6,450 nt of DNA, taken from Bacteroidales bacterium. Its GTDB lineage: Bacteria; Bacteroidota; Bacteroidia; Bacteroidales; NBLH01. The DNA lies in contig JARGGF010000272.1 in the NCBI GenBank assembly GCA_029210905.1, forward strand, positions 1-6,450, written 5' to 3'. Positions 1 through 6,450 of the stretch are shown piece after piece. Each line of letters starts with the position of its first letter. Position 1 is the first letter of the stretch. A program made the translations under genes and the position numbers. The notes beneath the pieces are model-generated. The model was not told the DNA's origin and did no database searches. It saw only the letters and a list, made by a program, of their open reading frames with translations.

Positions 1-105
1 GCTTTTAAAATTGTACCATCCAGCCCTGCTTTTTGTTACAAAACACCTATTGAAACAAGAGTCGATGCTAAAAGATTTGGAATTGTATCAGAAAGAGGCA
101 TCTAA
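1..105 (+). CDS. Possible C-terminal end of an unidentified convergent gene (partial)
   Basis: Plus-strand frame 1 is open from the window edge to a TAA at 103-105, giving 34 residues that end FGIVSERGI. By eye, G+C is about 41% at codon position 1, 50% at position 2 and only 18% at position 3 (6 of 34), the pattern expected for a real gene in AT-rich DNA. The TAA overlaps the GT2 gene's TAG on the other strand, a common arrangement for convergent genes. No minus-strand frame across this stretch looks like a gene: the longest with an ATG is 21 codons (36-101). I do not recognise the protein. It could equally be a chance open frame, since 34 codons is short. Confidence 0.45.
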   Translation, partial: AFKIVPSSPAFCYKTPIETRVDAKRFGIVSERGI

Positions 106-1082
106 GATCGAGGAGTTTTAAAACTGTTTGTTTTAAGTTTTTTTCCAAGCCCAATAAGCGAAGTAAAAAGTATTAAAATTTTGGTATGTAGCCGATAATG
201 AGGATACATAAATTTAAAATACCTAAGGTGTATAAAAAAAGCACTTAATCTCACTCTTTGTGTAAAAAAGGTGTTGTGGTAATTTATCATTCCATTTATC
301 AATTTTAGTTCATTCGCATTTTCTATGTTAAAGAAAGTTTTAATGGATTGGAACCAGTTTATAAACTTCAAATTTTTTTCATACCTGTCAATAAGAAAGC
401 CCTTGAAAATAGAGTTTGAAATTAATGGTTTAAGCTGCATGATTTCAGCACCACCCGATACATTATCGTGTTGGCGGTAATAAAGAAATGGCTCCTGCAA
501 ATATTGTATGTTCCCATACTTAGCAGCCACCAAAGCCAGCCACCAGTCGTGATAAATTATCTTGTCAGGAAAGGGTAGGGCTTTTTGAATCAGCTCTTTC
601 TTAATCATTGAAGTACAACCGGTTACATTGTTGTAAAAAAGCAGATTTTTAAAACTGGTCAGCCGAACTTTTTTATTTGAAAAGCGGGTAAATGAATCGG
701 CAATTTTGTTTTTTTTAGCATCAATCAAAATGGCATCGGAATGGATGAGCAGGTGATTTCCAATATTGTCAAGCAGTGTGGCAACTTTCTCTGGAAACCA
801 GATATCATCTTGATCTGCAAGGGCAATGTATTCACCTGAGCATAAAGAAAGCACCTTCTCGAAATTTTTAATAAAACCCAGGTTTTCCGAGTTAACCTCG
901 TACTTTAATCCATGAGTGTTTTTGTATTTTGCAAGAATTTCTTCAGTTTCGTCAGTAGAGCAATCATCAACTGCAATTACTTCAATGTTTTGATAGGATT
1001 GAGAATAAACCGAATCAAGAAACTCGGCAAGGAATTTTTCACCGTTGTATGTGGCGAGGGCTATGGAAATTAGCGAGCTCAT
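102..1082 (-). CDS. Glycosyltransferase family 2, rhamnosyltransferase-like (GT-A fold)
   Basis: A 326-aa GT-A glycosyltransferase of usual length for this group. It opens with ISIALATYNGEKFL (5-18), then VIAVDDCSTDET (35-46), whose Asp pair contacts the nucleotide. The metal-binding DXD-like motif is ALADQDDIWFPEKV (87-100, D90/D92/D93). TGCTSMI (154-160), HDWWLAL (178-184), with the likely catalytic-region Asp179, and YRQHDNVSGG (202-211) complete a pattern typical of the GT2 subgroup that includes many O-antigen rhamnosyltransferases. The last 40 residues are hydrophobic and basic (ILILFTSLIGLGKKLK, 302-317), consistent with peripheral binding to the cytoplasmic membrane. The start ATG shares ATGA with the upstream GT4 stop. 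The TAG stop is the last on this strand before a possible convergent gene. The rhamnose donor is only a family tendency, not shown by the sequence. Confidence 0.92.
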   Translation of the reverse strand: MSSLISIALATYNGEKFLAEFLDSVYSQSYQNIEVIAVDDCSTDETEEILAKYKNTHGLKYEVNSENLGFIKNFEKVLSLCSGEYIALADQDDIWFPEKVATLLDNIGNHLLIHSDAILIDAKKNKIADSFTRFSNKKVRLTSFKNLLFYNNVTGCTSMIKKELIQKALPFPDKIIYHDWWLALVAAKYGNIQYLQEPFLYYRQHDNVSGGAEIMQLKPLISNSIFKGFLIDRYEKNLKFINWFQSIKTFFNIENANELKLINGMINYHNTFFTQRVRLSAFFIHLRYFKFMYPHYRLHTKILILFTSLIGLGKKLKTNSFKTPRS

Positions 1083-2362
1083 TTGGCTTGATTATCAAGG
1101 TTTTTCACAAGACTTTTAATCAATGCTATATTCTTTAATTGGTCTGCCTTTTCGCCAACCACTGCATATGATTTCTCAATAATTGGACTTAGTTCTGCTG
1201 TACTTATTTTTAGAACCATATCAATTGTTAGGGCTAATTTGTAGGCACTACGGCATGGAACAATAAAACCGTTTTCCTTATCAGTAATCCATTCTTTTAT
1301 TTGAGGAATATCTCCAAGTATAATAGGAGTTTTACAAGCCATGGCTTCAAGCATACAATTAGGTTGTGAATCATTGCTCGAAATGGAGACCACAACATCT
1401 GCCGCTGCGTAATAAATTGGCATTTTGTCAAATGGCACGCTCCCGTCATTTCTAAAATTATTAATAAATTGTTTATTTTCTGTGGAATTATAAAATTCTT
1501 GCCATTCCTTATTTTCATTTATCCCGACAAAGAGAAAGAGAAGATCCTGATTGCTTTTTGATAATCGCATGGCAGCCTCAAGAATAATGTCGTTATTCAG
1601 GTAATCATCCTCACGTTTGTATCCCCTGGGGCAAAGGACCACCTTTTTTGAAAAGATGCCCAGCTCATTTTTCGCATGGCTTTTATCAAGTTTTTTAAAA
1701 ATATCTAAATCTATTCCAGGATACCTTATTAAGTTAACTTTCTGTTTATCAATATTATAATCAAGACAAATATCATATGCTGATTGTGAATTTACTGTGA
1801 TTGCATGGGCTCTTCTAATGCCGTAGCTCACTATTTTTTTCTTAAAATAACGCTCTATTCCGTTCCATTTGGCCCACCAAATAATATCTCCATTCCAAAA
1901 TGTGACAATCATGGGAATACCCTTTGGAAGAAAATATGATAAGTAACTAGGGTAGAGCAAAGTTTGAAGAAAAATCACATCGGGCTGGTTTTTCCTGACA
2001 GTTCTTTTCAAAATTATAAGATGCATGATAACCAGATAGATATCGTAAATAAAAAGTAAAAAATTAAATAAAAAAGGTATTTTCGAAATAAAGGTTGTGA
2101 TTGTTGAAAACCATGTTTTCTTATTTGGTTTTGTATTGTTTTGTTCGCTTGTTGGATCTGTATGACTTTTACCGTATAGGGAGGCATTCAATAATATGTT
2201 TTTTGCATTATTAAATTTGTAATCATAGTTTGACACTACTGTAACATCAAAAGATTCATCTTCTGTAAAAATACTAATACGACGAAAAGCATGCACAGCA
2301 TATCCGTGACAAAGAAATAGCACTTTCTTTTTAGCTAGTATGTTAGAATCAGTTTGAGACAT
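1079..2362 (-). CDS. Glycosyltransferase, GT4-like (GT-B fold)
   Basis: A 427-aa glycosyltransferase from the ATG at 2362-2360. An in-frame TTG at 2371 would add only three residues and has no ribosome-binding signal, so the ATG is preferred. The N-terminal domain starts with KKVLFLCHGYAVHAF. A long hydrophobic segment near residues 94-119 (FLFNFLLFIYDIYLVIMHLI) suggests tight membrane association or one buried or membrane-inserted helix. TFWNGD (154-159) corresponds to the Gly-rich acceptor-domain signature. The donor domain has CPRGYKRED (244-252) and SNDSQPNCMLEAMACKTPII (329-348), the EX7E region with Asp331 in place of the first Glu and Glu339 as the second, then GFIV (365-368). It begins 9 bases after the asparagine synthase stop and ends in an ATGA overlap with the GT2 gene. 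It presumably adds one sugar to the lipid-linked repeat unit. Donor and linkage cannot be read from sequence. Confidence 0.88.
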   Translation of the reverse strand: MSQTDSNILAKKKVLFLCHGYAVHAFRRISIFTEDESFDVTVVSNYDYKFNNAKNILLNASLYGKSHTDPTSEQNNTKPNKKTWFSTITTFISKIPFLFNFLLFIYDIYLVIMHLIILKRTVRKNQPDVIFLQTLLYPSYLSYFLPKGIPMIVTFWNGDIIWWAKWNGIERYFKKKIVSYGIRRAHAITVNSQSAYDICLDYNIDKQKVNLIRYPGIDLDIFKKLDKSHAKNELGIFSKKVVLCPRGYKREDDYLNNDIILEAAMRLSKSNQDLLFLFVGINENKEWQEFYNSTENKQFINNFRNDGSVPFDKMPIYYAAADVVVSISSNDSQPNCMLEAMACKTPIILGDIPQIKEWITDKENGFIVPCRSAYKLALTIDMVLKISTAELSPIIEKSYAVVGEKADQLKNIALIKSLVKNLDNQAK

Positions 2363-2371
2363 AAGTATCAA

Positions 2372-4303
2372 TTAATCAATAAATTTCCGGCACCATAATT
2401 CAGTTACCATGGGTAGCCATATTTTTGTCCAGTTTACGTTGTCATGTTCAAATCCTTTTTTTAATGTTTCCAGACTCTTAGGCTCAAAAATTCCCCTGTT
2501 TCTAATTGAATGCTTAGAATAAGTATCTTCTAAAACTTCTTTAAGTGATGTTTTTAACCACCAATCAATGGGCATTTTAAAACCTCTTTTAGCTTGTTTA
2601 TCCATATCTGGTGGTAGAAACTGACGCCCAACATCGACTAATAATTTTTTCACACCCAAATCACGATAACTGGCTGACGCAATGTTTTTAATATTTTTTA
2701 TATTATTAACTTTTGAACTGTCAGGCAGTGAGAGCGCAAAATCTGCAATTCGCGTATCAATAAAAGGAACCCTCACTTCCAGAGAATGAGCCATTGAAAC
2801 AGCATCTATATCACGCAGCAATTGATTTTGACAATAGGTGGACATTGTTAGAGCAGAAACCCTTTCAATGATAGATCCATTTTGGAAATCAATGGTTGGA
2901 AATTGGGGATTTGCCATAGAAAAATGATTTTTACCAGCTTCAACAAACTCTGGTGAAAGCACCTTTATGGCACCATTCACTTCAAAAAGACTTGTAAATG
3001 TAGCCAGTTTAAAACGAAGGTTTGTCCAATCTGCAGCATACTCAAAATGTTTACCTAATTTTGATCTTAATATTTTCTCTGAGGTAAACTTTTTAAAAAT
3101 AGGTGATAAAAAAGGCAGCGATGATATTATTTTATTTGACTGGGAGTTAGAATAAAAATCATTTAGAAGAGAGAACCATGGATAACCTGCAAAAAACTCA
3201 TCACCCCCCGTACCTGAAATTGCTACAGTTGCACTTTGTTTTGCTGCCATAGAAACAAAATAGGAATTTACCCCGTCGTAACTTGGTTGATCCAATGCTG
3301 AAATAATGTGATCAAGATGATCCATCATCATTCCTCCGCTTACTTCAACTCGATGGTGTTCAGTATCAAGCCATTTGGCTATTTTTAATGCCTCATCAGT
3401 TTCATCAATAGCTACGCCTTCTTGTTGATAACCTACAGAAAAGGTTACCACTTTTCCTCCTATTTGTTTCATTAGTGCTACCAGTAACGAAGAATCCAGT
3501 CCGCCACTCAAAAATGCACCAATGGGTACATCACTAACCATATGTTCCTTTACAGTGTCGGATAATAATTTTTGAAATAGAGAAACATGTGCTGGATAAT
3601 CCATTTGTCTTAAATCAGCGATTCTATTCTTCTCTAAATGCCAAAACTGTTTTATTGAAACTGAATTTTTACGATAGATTAGGAGGTGTCCGGGCATTAA
3701 CATTTTTACATTTTCAAGTATTGTATAGGGTTGAGGAATCGTTCCGTAAATTGTTAATAAGGTGATCGATTCAGTATTAAGGTTTGTAGGGATTAATCCT
3801 GAGGCTATGATAGATTTAATTTCAGATGAAAAAATTAACTTTCCATTATATTCTGAATAAAGCAGGGGTTTAATGCCCAGAGGATCCCTGGCGAGTATAA
3901 TTTTTTCATTTCCAACACCTTCTCTTTTATCATAAATACACAAGGCAAACATACCCTGGATTCGATTTACAAATTTATCACCATAATATTCATACATTTT
4001 GAGTACAACCTCAGTGTCTGAATTTGAGGTAAATTTGAAACCTTTTGCTTCAAGTATCGCTCGTTCAGACTTAAAGTTATACATCTCACCATTATAAACA
4101 ATCCATAGTGTTTGGTTTATATTACTCATTGGTTGGTGACCAAGTGGTGATATATCTAATATAGCTAGTCTGCGCATGCCTATCGCGAGATGGTGATCTG
4201 AGTAAATGCCCTCATCGTCTGGGCCTCTATGCTCCATGGCTTTTAACATTTGCTTTAGAGGCGTTGTATCAGGTCTGTTTATAATACCGCAAATACCACA
4301 CAT
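2372..4303 (-). CDS. asnB: Asparagine synthase (glutamine-hydrolysing)-type amidotransferase
   Basis: Two-domain amidotransferase of 643 aa. The N-terminal Ntn-type glutaminase has Cys2 (MCGICGI), HRGPDDEG (25-32), MRRLAILD (43-50), NGE (71-73) and SDTE (95-98), the expected glutamine-pocket elements. The synthetase domain has the ATP-pyrophosphatase loop SGGLDSS (266-272), SGTGGDEFFAGY (363-374), LEVRVPFID (508-516) and KRGFKMP (572-578). It should hydrolyse glutamine and pass ammonia to an adenylated carboxylate. In housekeeping AsnB that substrate is aspartate. In a glycosyltransferase cluster a uronic acid or similar substrate is a reasonable inference, as for WbpS-like proteins. I chose the ATG at 4303-4301 because the mature enzyme needs Cys directly after Met. 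An in-frame TTG six bases upstream (4309) would bury that Cys, and it overlaps the methyltransferase stop. The domains appear complete. A small KNIKNI repeat sits near residues 536-541. The substrate is undetermined. Confidence 0.93.
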   Translation of the reverse strand: MCGICGIINRPDTTPLKQMLKAMEHRGPDDEGIYSDHHLAIGMRRLAILDISPLGHQPMSNINQTLWIVYNGEMYNFKSERAILEAKGFKFTSNSDTEVVLKMYEYYGDKFVNRIQGMFALCIYDKREGVGNEKIILARDPLGIKPLLYSEYNGKLIFSSEIKSIIASGLIPTNLNTESITLLTIYGTIPQPYTILENVKMLMPGHLLIYRKNSVSIKQFWHLEKNRIADLRQMDYPAHVSLFQKLLSDTVKEHMVSDVPIGAFLSGGLDSSLLVALMKQIGGKVVTFSVGYQQEGVAIDETDEALKIAKWLDTEHHRVEVSGGMMMDHLDHIISALDQPSYDGVNSYFVSMAAKQSATVAISGTGGDEFFAGYPWFSLLNDFYSNSQSNKIISSLPFLSPIFKKFTSEKILRSKLGKHFEYAADWTNLRFKLATFTSLFEVNGAIKVLSPEFVEAGKNHFSMANPQFPTIDFQNGSIIERVSALTMSTYCQNQLLRDIDAVSMAHSLEVRVPFIDTRIADFALSLPDSSKVNNIKNIKNIASASYRDLGVKKLLVDVGRQFLPPDMDKQAKRGFKMPIDWWLKTSLKEVLEDTYSKHSIRNRGIFEPKSLETLKKGFEHDNVNWTKIWLPMVTELWCRKFID

Positions 4304-4305
4304 AC

Positions 4306-5280
4306 TCAAACTTTTTTAGTACAACGTGCTTCTACTCCATTTCCTGCATATTCCGTGAAAATTGCCTCCATTGAATTTGCTTCAAGAATGGAAACTATTT
4401 CTTCTGCACTGCGTGTATGTTTATAATGATCTGTCAGTGTATCATGTGTATCAAGGAACATCCATGCATATAATTGCTCATCAGATAATTGTGGATAAAT
4501 ATCGTGATAATCTACCACAGGTGAAAAGTAGATAAAAGCCCTACCCAAATAACTCAGAATCGGAATTATTTTTAATTTCCAAGAAAATTTATGTAAAGGA
4601 TAAAGTCTTTTTGTCAGTTTTTTACAATAGTTAAAACGATATTCTATTTCTCTTTTTAACAAAAAATTTCTGATTTTTTTTCTGAAAAAAGTTTCTGGAT
4701 AACCTTTTGTATAATGATCAATTATTAAAGTACCAGATGGTTTAACGTAGTTACATAATGTATTGATAGTTTTTTCAGGGTCAGGTGTGTGTTGAATCAC
4801 ACCAATGCAAACTACAATATCAAATTCTTCATAATTAAAAGGAAGGTTATAAACATTTGCCTGGCAAACTGAGTAATTTGGATAGTTTTTACAATTTTGA
4901 TAATTAGCTTCCACTGCTGATGAAATGTCAACAGCACTTACAGAAGCACCAGCCGCTAACATAATTTCTGTAAATCGACCAGCCCCACAACCTACTTCCA
5001 GAACTTTTTTACCTTTAAAAACAGATAGATCACCACCACAAAGCCTTTTTAACCGATCTTCTGAAATTGTTGTTCCCGTATAGGAATCAAGCTGTGTTTT
5101 ACTAAATTTATTCCACTGCAATCCAAAAGATGTAGCGTAATTATTGGGTTCAACAAAACGGGGGATGTTTTCAATTATTGGATAAGCTCTCTTTTCCGAA
5201 TTTATAAATTCATTATTTTCAGCTATGAATGAGAGCTCTGTTTTCGAGATAGGATCTACAAATATTGGAGGTTTAATCAT
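4306..5280 (-). CDS. Class I SAM-dependent methyltransferase with degenerate Trm112-like N-terminus
   Basis: A 324-aa protein with a Rossmann-type methyltransferase core. Motif I is VLEVGCGAGRFTE (93-105). The acidic residue ending strand 2 is D118 in AVDIS. A motif IV-like segment FDIVVCIGVIQHTPDPE covers 153-169, followed by the strand-5 region SGTLIIDHY (182-190). Residues about 5-43 (FVDPISKTEL...YPIIENIPRF) have the outline of a Trm112/YcaR-like domain but lack the zinc-binding Cys pair. The linker SFGLQWNKFSKTQLDSYTG (51-69) is typical of methyltransferases of this architecture found in polysaccharide clusters. The C-terminal third (190-324) is an extension that may bind substrate. It overlaps the upstream GT4 gene by ATGA, and its TGA lies 2 bases before the asparagine synthase ATG. 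The likely role is methylation of a sugar or other glycan component, inferred from context. The acceptor is unknown, and a small-molecule or lipid target remains possible. Confidence 0.9.
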   Translation of the reverse strand: MIKPPIFVDPISKTELSFIAENNEFINSEKRAYPIIENIPRFVEPNNYATSFGLQWNKFSKTQLDSYTGTTISEDRLKRLCGGDLSVFKGKKVLEVGCGAGRFTEIMLAAGASVSAVDISSAVEANYQNCKNYPNYSVCQANVYNLPFNYEEFDIVVCIGVIQHTPDPEKTINTLCNYVKPSGTLIIDHYTKGYPETFFRKKIRNFLLKREIEYRFNYCKKLTKRLYPLHKFSWKLKIIPILSYLGRAFIYFSPVVDYHDIYPQLSDEQLYAWMFLDTHDTLTDHYKHTRSAEEIVSILEANSMEAIFTEYAGNGVEARCTKKV

Positions 5281-6392
5281 TGATCAAATTTTTCTATCAA
5301 TTCTTGATATTTTTTTACTGTATCATTTAAGTTATGATTAGTCGAAACGTAATTTAATGCATTTTTCCCATATTGACTAATTTTATCAGAGTCAAGGGTT
5401 TTTATAAAATTCACTGCTCTTTCGAGCGATCCATCGCAATAACAGCCCAAAGAGTATTTAGTAATCATATCATCAGGATTTACATTGAACGAGAGAATAG
5501 GACACAAATTTAATCCGGCTTGAATAAAGGTATTAGGCGATCCTTCAAATTTTGATGTATTTACAAAACATTTCGCATTTTTAAAATAGTTGTCTATTTC
5601 AAAAAAACTAACAAAATCAATAATTTGTATATTATTTTTATCTTGATAATTATTGATTATATCTCTTTTAGTCTTATTGTCTCCGGTTAAAATCATTACA
5701 AAGTTTTCATTAGGAAGAAGTTCGGCTAAAGAAAGAAACAGCAGAGGGTTTTTATTTTCGTCTGCTTTTCCAATCCAAAGAATTTTTTCACGTGAAATAT
5801 GGTGAATTTGAGGTAATTTAATGGGAAATCCATTTTGTATCACTACTGCTTTTAATTGGTGTGTATTATATAGTATATCAGCCTGTTTACTGTTCTGACA
5901 TACAATTACATCAGCTCTTTTTAGCATTTTTCTGTAAAAATACGCATTCAAGGTGTTTTTTCTGGTAAAGATCCCATTTACATCCAGATCACTTGCCACA
6001 CGATAAATAACTTTTTTCTTTTTTACAATTTGAACTAAAAAGGTGAGATAAACTGAAACAACTGACATAGTGCTTATAATAAAAACGTCAGAAGGATTAT
6101 TTAAAATGGTCTTTATCAGATAAAAACGCCAGCTCAAAGGATAGTAAAACCGATGTTCTTGTCCATAATTGAAGTGTTTTATTTTTATTAATTTAAGCTT
6201 ATCATAATACTCCGGAGAACTTTGTCCAAAATCACCGACAAAAAAATCTACTATATAACCTTCTTTTTGTGCAAATTCTTTAGCCAAATAATAAAAATTA
6301 ATTTCTGCACCACCTATGAGTCCCGGCTTTTTGCTGAAAAGAAAATAAGTAGGAGGTAATAAAAAACAAATTTTTTTAATTTTTTCAGTCAT
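5277..6392 (-). CDS. Glycosyltransferase, GT4-like (GT-B fold)
   Basis: Probable retaining glycosyltransferase that moves a sugar from a nucleotide-sugar donor to a growing lipid-linked glycan in the cytoplasm. At 371 aa it has normal GT4 length. The N-terminal half carries the glycine-rich acceptor-side loop GLIGGAE (24-30). A hydrophobic stretch (about 102-122) is followed by a Lys cluster (124-127), which could aid membrane contact. The C-terminal donor domain opens with ILWIGKADENKNP (204-216). It then carries FEGSPNTFIQAG (282-293), the EX7E region, in which the second acidic residue is Gln (E283...Q291). The chosen ATG follows the stop of the upstream asparagine-synthase-like gene within an 8-base overlap, and no Shine-Dalgarno sequence is seen, suggesting translational coupling. 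The stop shares an ATGA with the downstream methyltransferase. Donor and acceptor sugars cannot be told from sequence. The family is well supported; the specific activity is unknown. Confidence 0.9.
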   Translation of the reverse strand: MTEKIKKICFLLPPTYFLFSKKPGLIGGAEINFYYLAKEFAQKEGYIVDFFVGDFGQSSPEYYDKLKLIKIKHFNYGQEHRFYYPLSWRFYLIKTILNNPSDVFIISTMSVVSVYLTFLVQIVKKKKVIYRVASDLDVNGIFTRKNTLNAYFYRKMLKRADVIVCQNSKQADILYNTHQLKAVVIQNGFPIKLPQIHHISREKILWIGKADENKNPLLFLSLAELLPNENFVMILTGDNKTKRDIINNYQDKNNIQIIDFVSFFEIDNYFKNAKCFVNTSKFEGSPNTFIQAGLNLCPILSFNVNPDDMITKYSLGCYCDGSLERAVNFIKTLDSDKISQYGKNALNYVSTNHNLNDTVKKYQELIEKFDQ

Positions 6393-6450
6393 TCTTATTA
6401 GTGTAAAATTGTCTTAGCCATTCCTCTAGCACCAAAAGTAACCATATTTT
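6385..6450 (-). CDS. Asparagine synthase-like protein, C-terminal end (partial, runs off right edge)
   Basis: This frame is open from the window edge to a TGA at 6387-6385 and encodes the last 21 residues of a protein. The residues KIWLLLVLEEWLRQF resemble the conserved C-terminal helix of asparagine synthase (glutamine-hydrolysing) family proteins. They align without gaps to KIWLPMVTELWCRKF, residues 627-641 of the complete asparagine synthase in this same window, with 9 of 15 identical. The tail ends in a polar YTNKND. Its stop lies inside the start of the next gene (ATGACTGA, 8-base overlap), so it belongs to the same transcript. If the family call is right, the full protein would be an ATP- and glutamine-dependent amidotransferase. 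Only the tail is visible, so catalytic residues cannot be judged. The call rests on one short motif plus its context. Confidence 0.68.
   Translation of the reverse strand, partial: KIWLLLVLEEWLRQFYTNKND

Noticed and set aside
31..43. Inverted repeat TTTTGT-T-ACAAAA near the left edge, considered as a terminator
   Set aside because: The one-base centre cannot form a hairpin loop and the arms are AT-rich; it also lies within the putative convergent coding frame.
36..101. A 21-codon minus-strand frame starting directly after the GT2 stop (TAG-ATG)
   Set aside because: Very short, no motif, and the opposite strand has better coding character; could be a chance frame.
1297..1518. A 73-codon minus-strand open frame inside the downstream GT4 gene
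   Set aside because: It is fully contained in a well-supported gene in another frame and shows no recognisable motif.
2683..2709. Short imperfect repeat of AAT-ATA/ATT-AAA units within the asparagine synthase gene
   Set aside because: It encodes a brief NIKNIKNI run in an AT-rich linker; too short and degenerate to call a repeat element.
2967..3155. A 62-codon plus-strand open frame opposite the asparagine synthase gene
   Set aside because: It lies antisense to conserved coding sequence, with no motif and no start signal; a shadow frame.
1..6450. Search for a defence system, mobile element, CRISPR array, tRNA or riboswitch
   Set aside because: Nearly every base is accounted for by polysaccharide-type coding genes, and no such element is visible on either strand.

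Overview
The window is a compact, one-directional piece of a surface-polysaccharide (O-antigen, capsule or exopolysaccharide) biosynthesis locus. All well-supported genes lie on the minus strand and are transcribed from about 6450 down to 102. The DNA is clearly AT-rich, adjacent genes overlap or nearly touch, and no convincing Shine-Dalgarno sequences precede the starts. That fits a Bacteroidota-type bacterium, but this is inference from style; no taxonomic marker is present.

In transcription order the layout is: (1) the last 21 codons of an asparagine-synthase-like gene that enters from the right edge (6385-6450); (2) a GT4-type glycosyltransferase (5277-6392); (3) a class I SAM-dependent methyltransferase with a degenerate Trm112-like N-terminus (4306-5280); (4) a complete glutamine-dependent asparagine synthase-type amidotransferase (2372-4303, start moved to the ATG that exposes the catalytic Cys2); (5) a second GT4-type glycosyltransferase (1079-2362, start moved to an internal ATG); (6) a GT2-type, rhamnosyltransferase-like glycosyltransferase (102-1082). 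At the left edge, an open plus-strand frame (1-105) has coding-like composition and may be the tail of an unidentified convergent gene whose stop overlaps the GT2 stop by 4 bases.

The genes read as one translationally coupled operon segment. Three glycosyltransferases would build a repeat unit on a lipid carrier at the cytoplasmic face of the membrane. The methyltransferase probably methylates a sugar or another component of the unit. The asparagine synthase-type enzyme(s) probably transfer glutamine-derived ammonia to a carboxylate, for example a uronic acid, as inferred for such genes in other O-antigen clusters. No promoter, terminator, RNA gene, mobile element or CRISPR array is visible, and no intergenic gap exceeds about 10 bases. 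I see no clearly novel system. The points most worth checking are the apparent pair of asparagine-synthase genes in one cluster, the non-canonical EX7E motifs in both GT4 enzymes, and the unidentified convergent reading frame.
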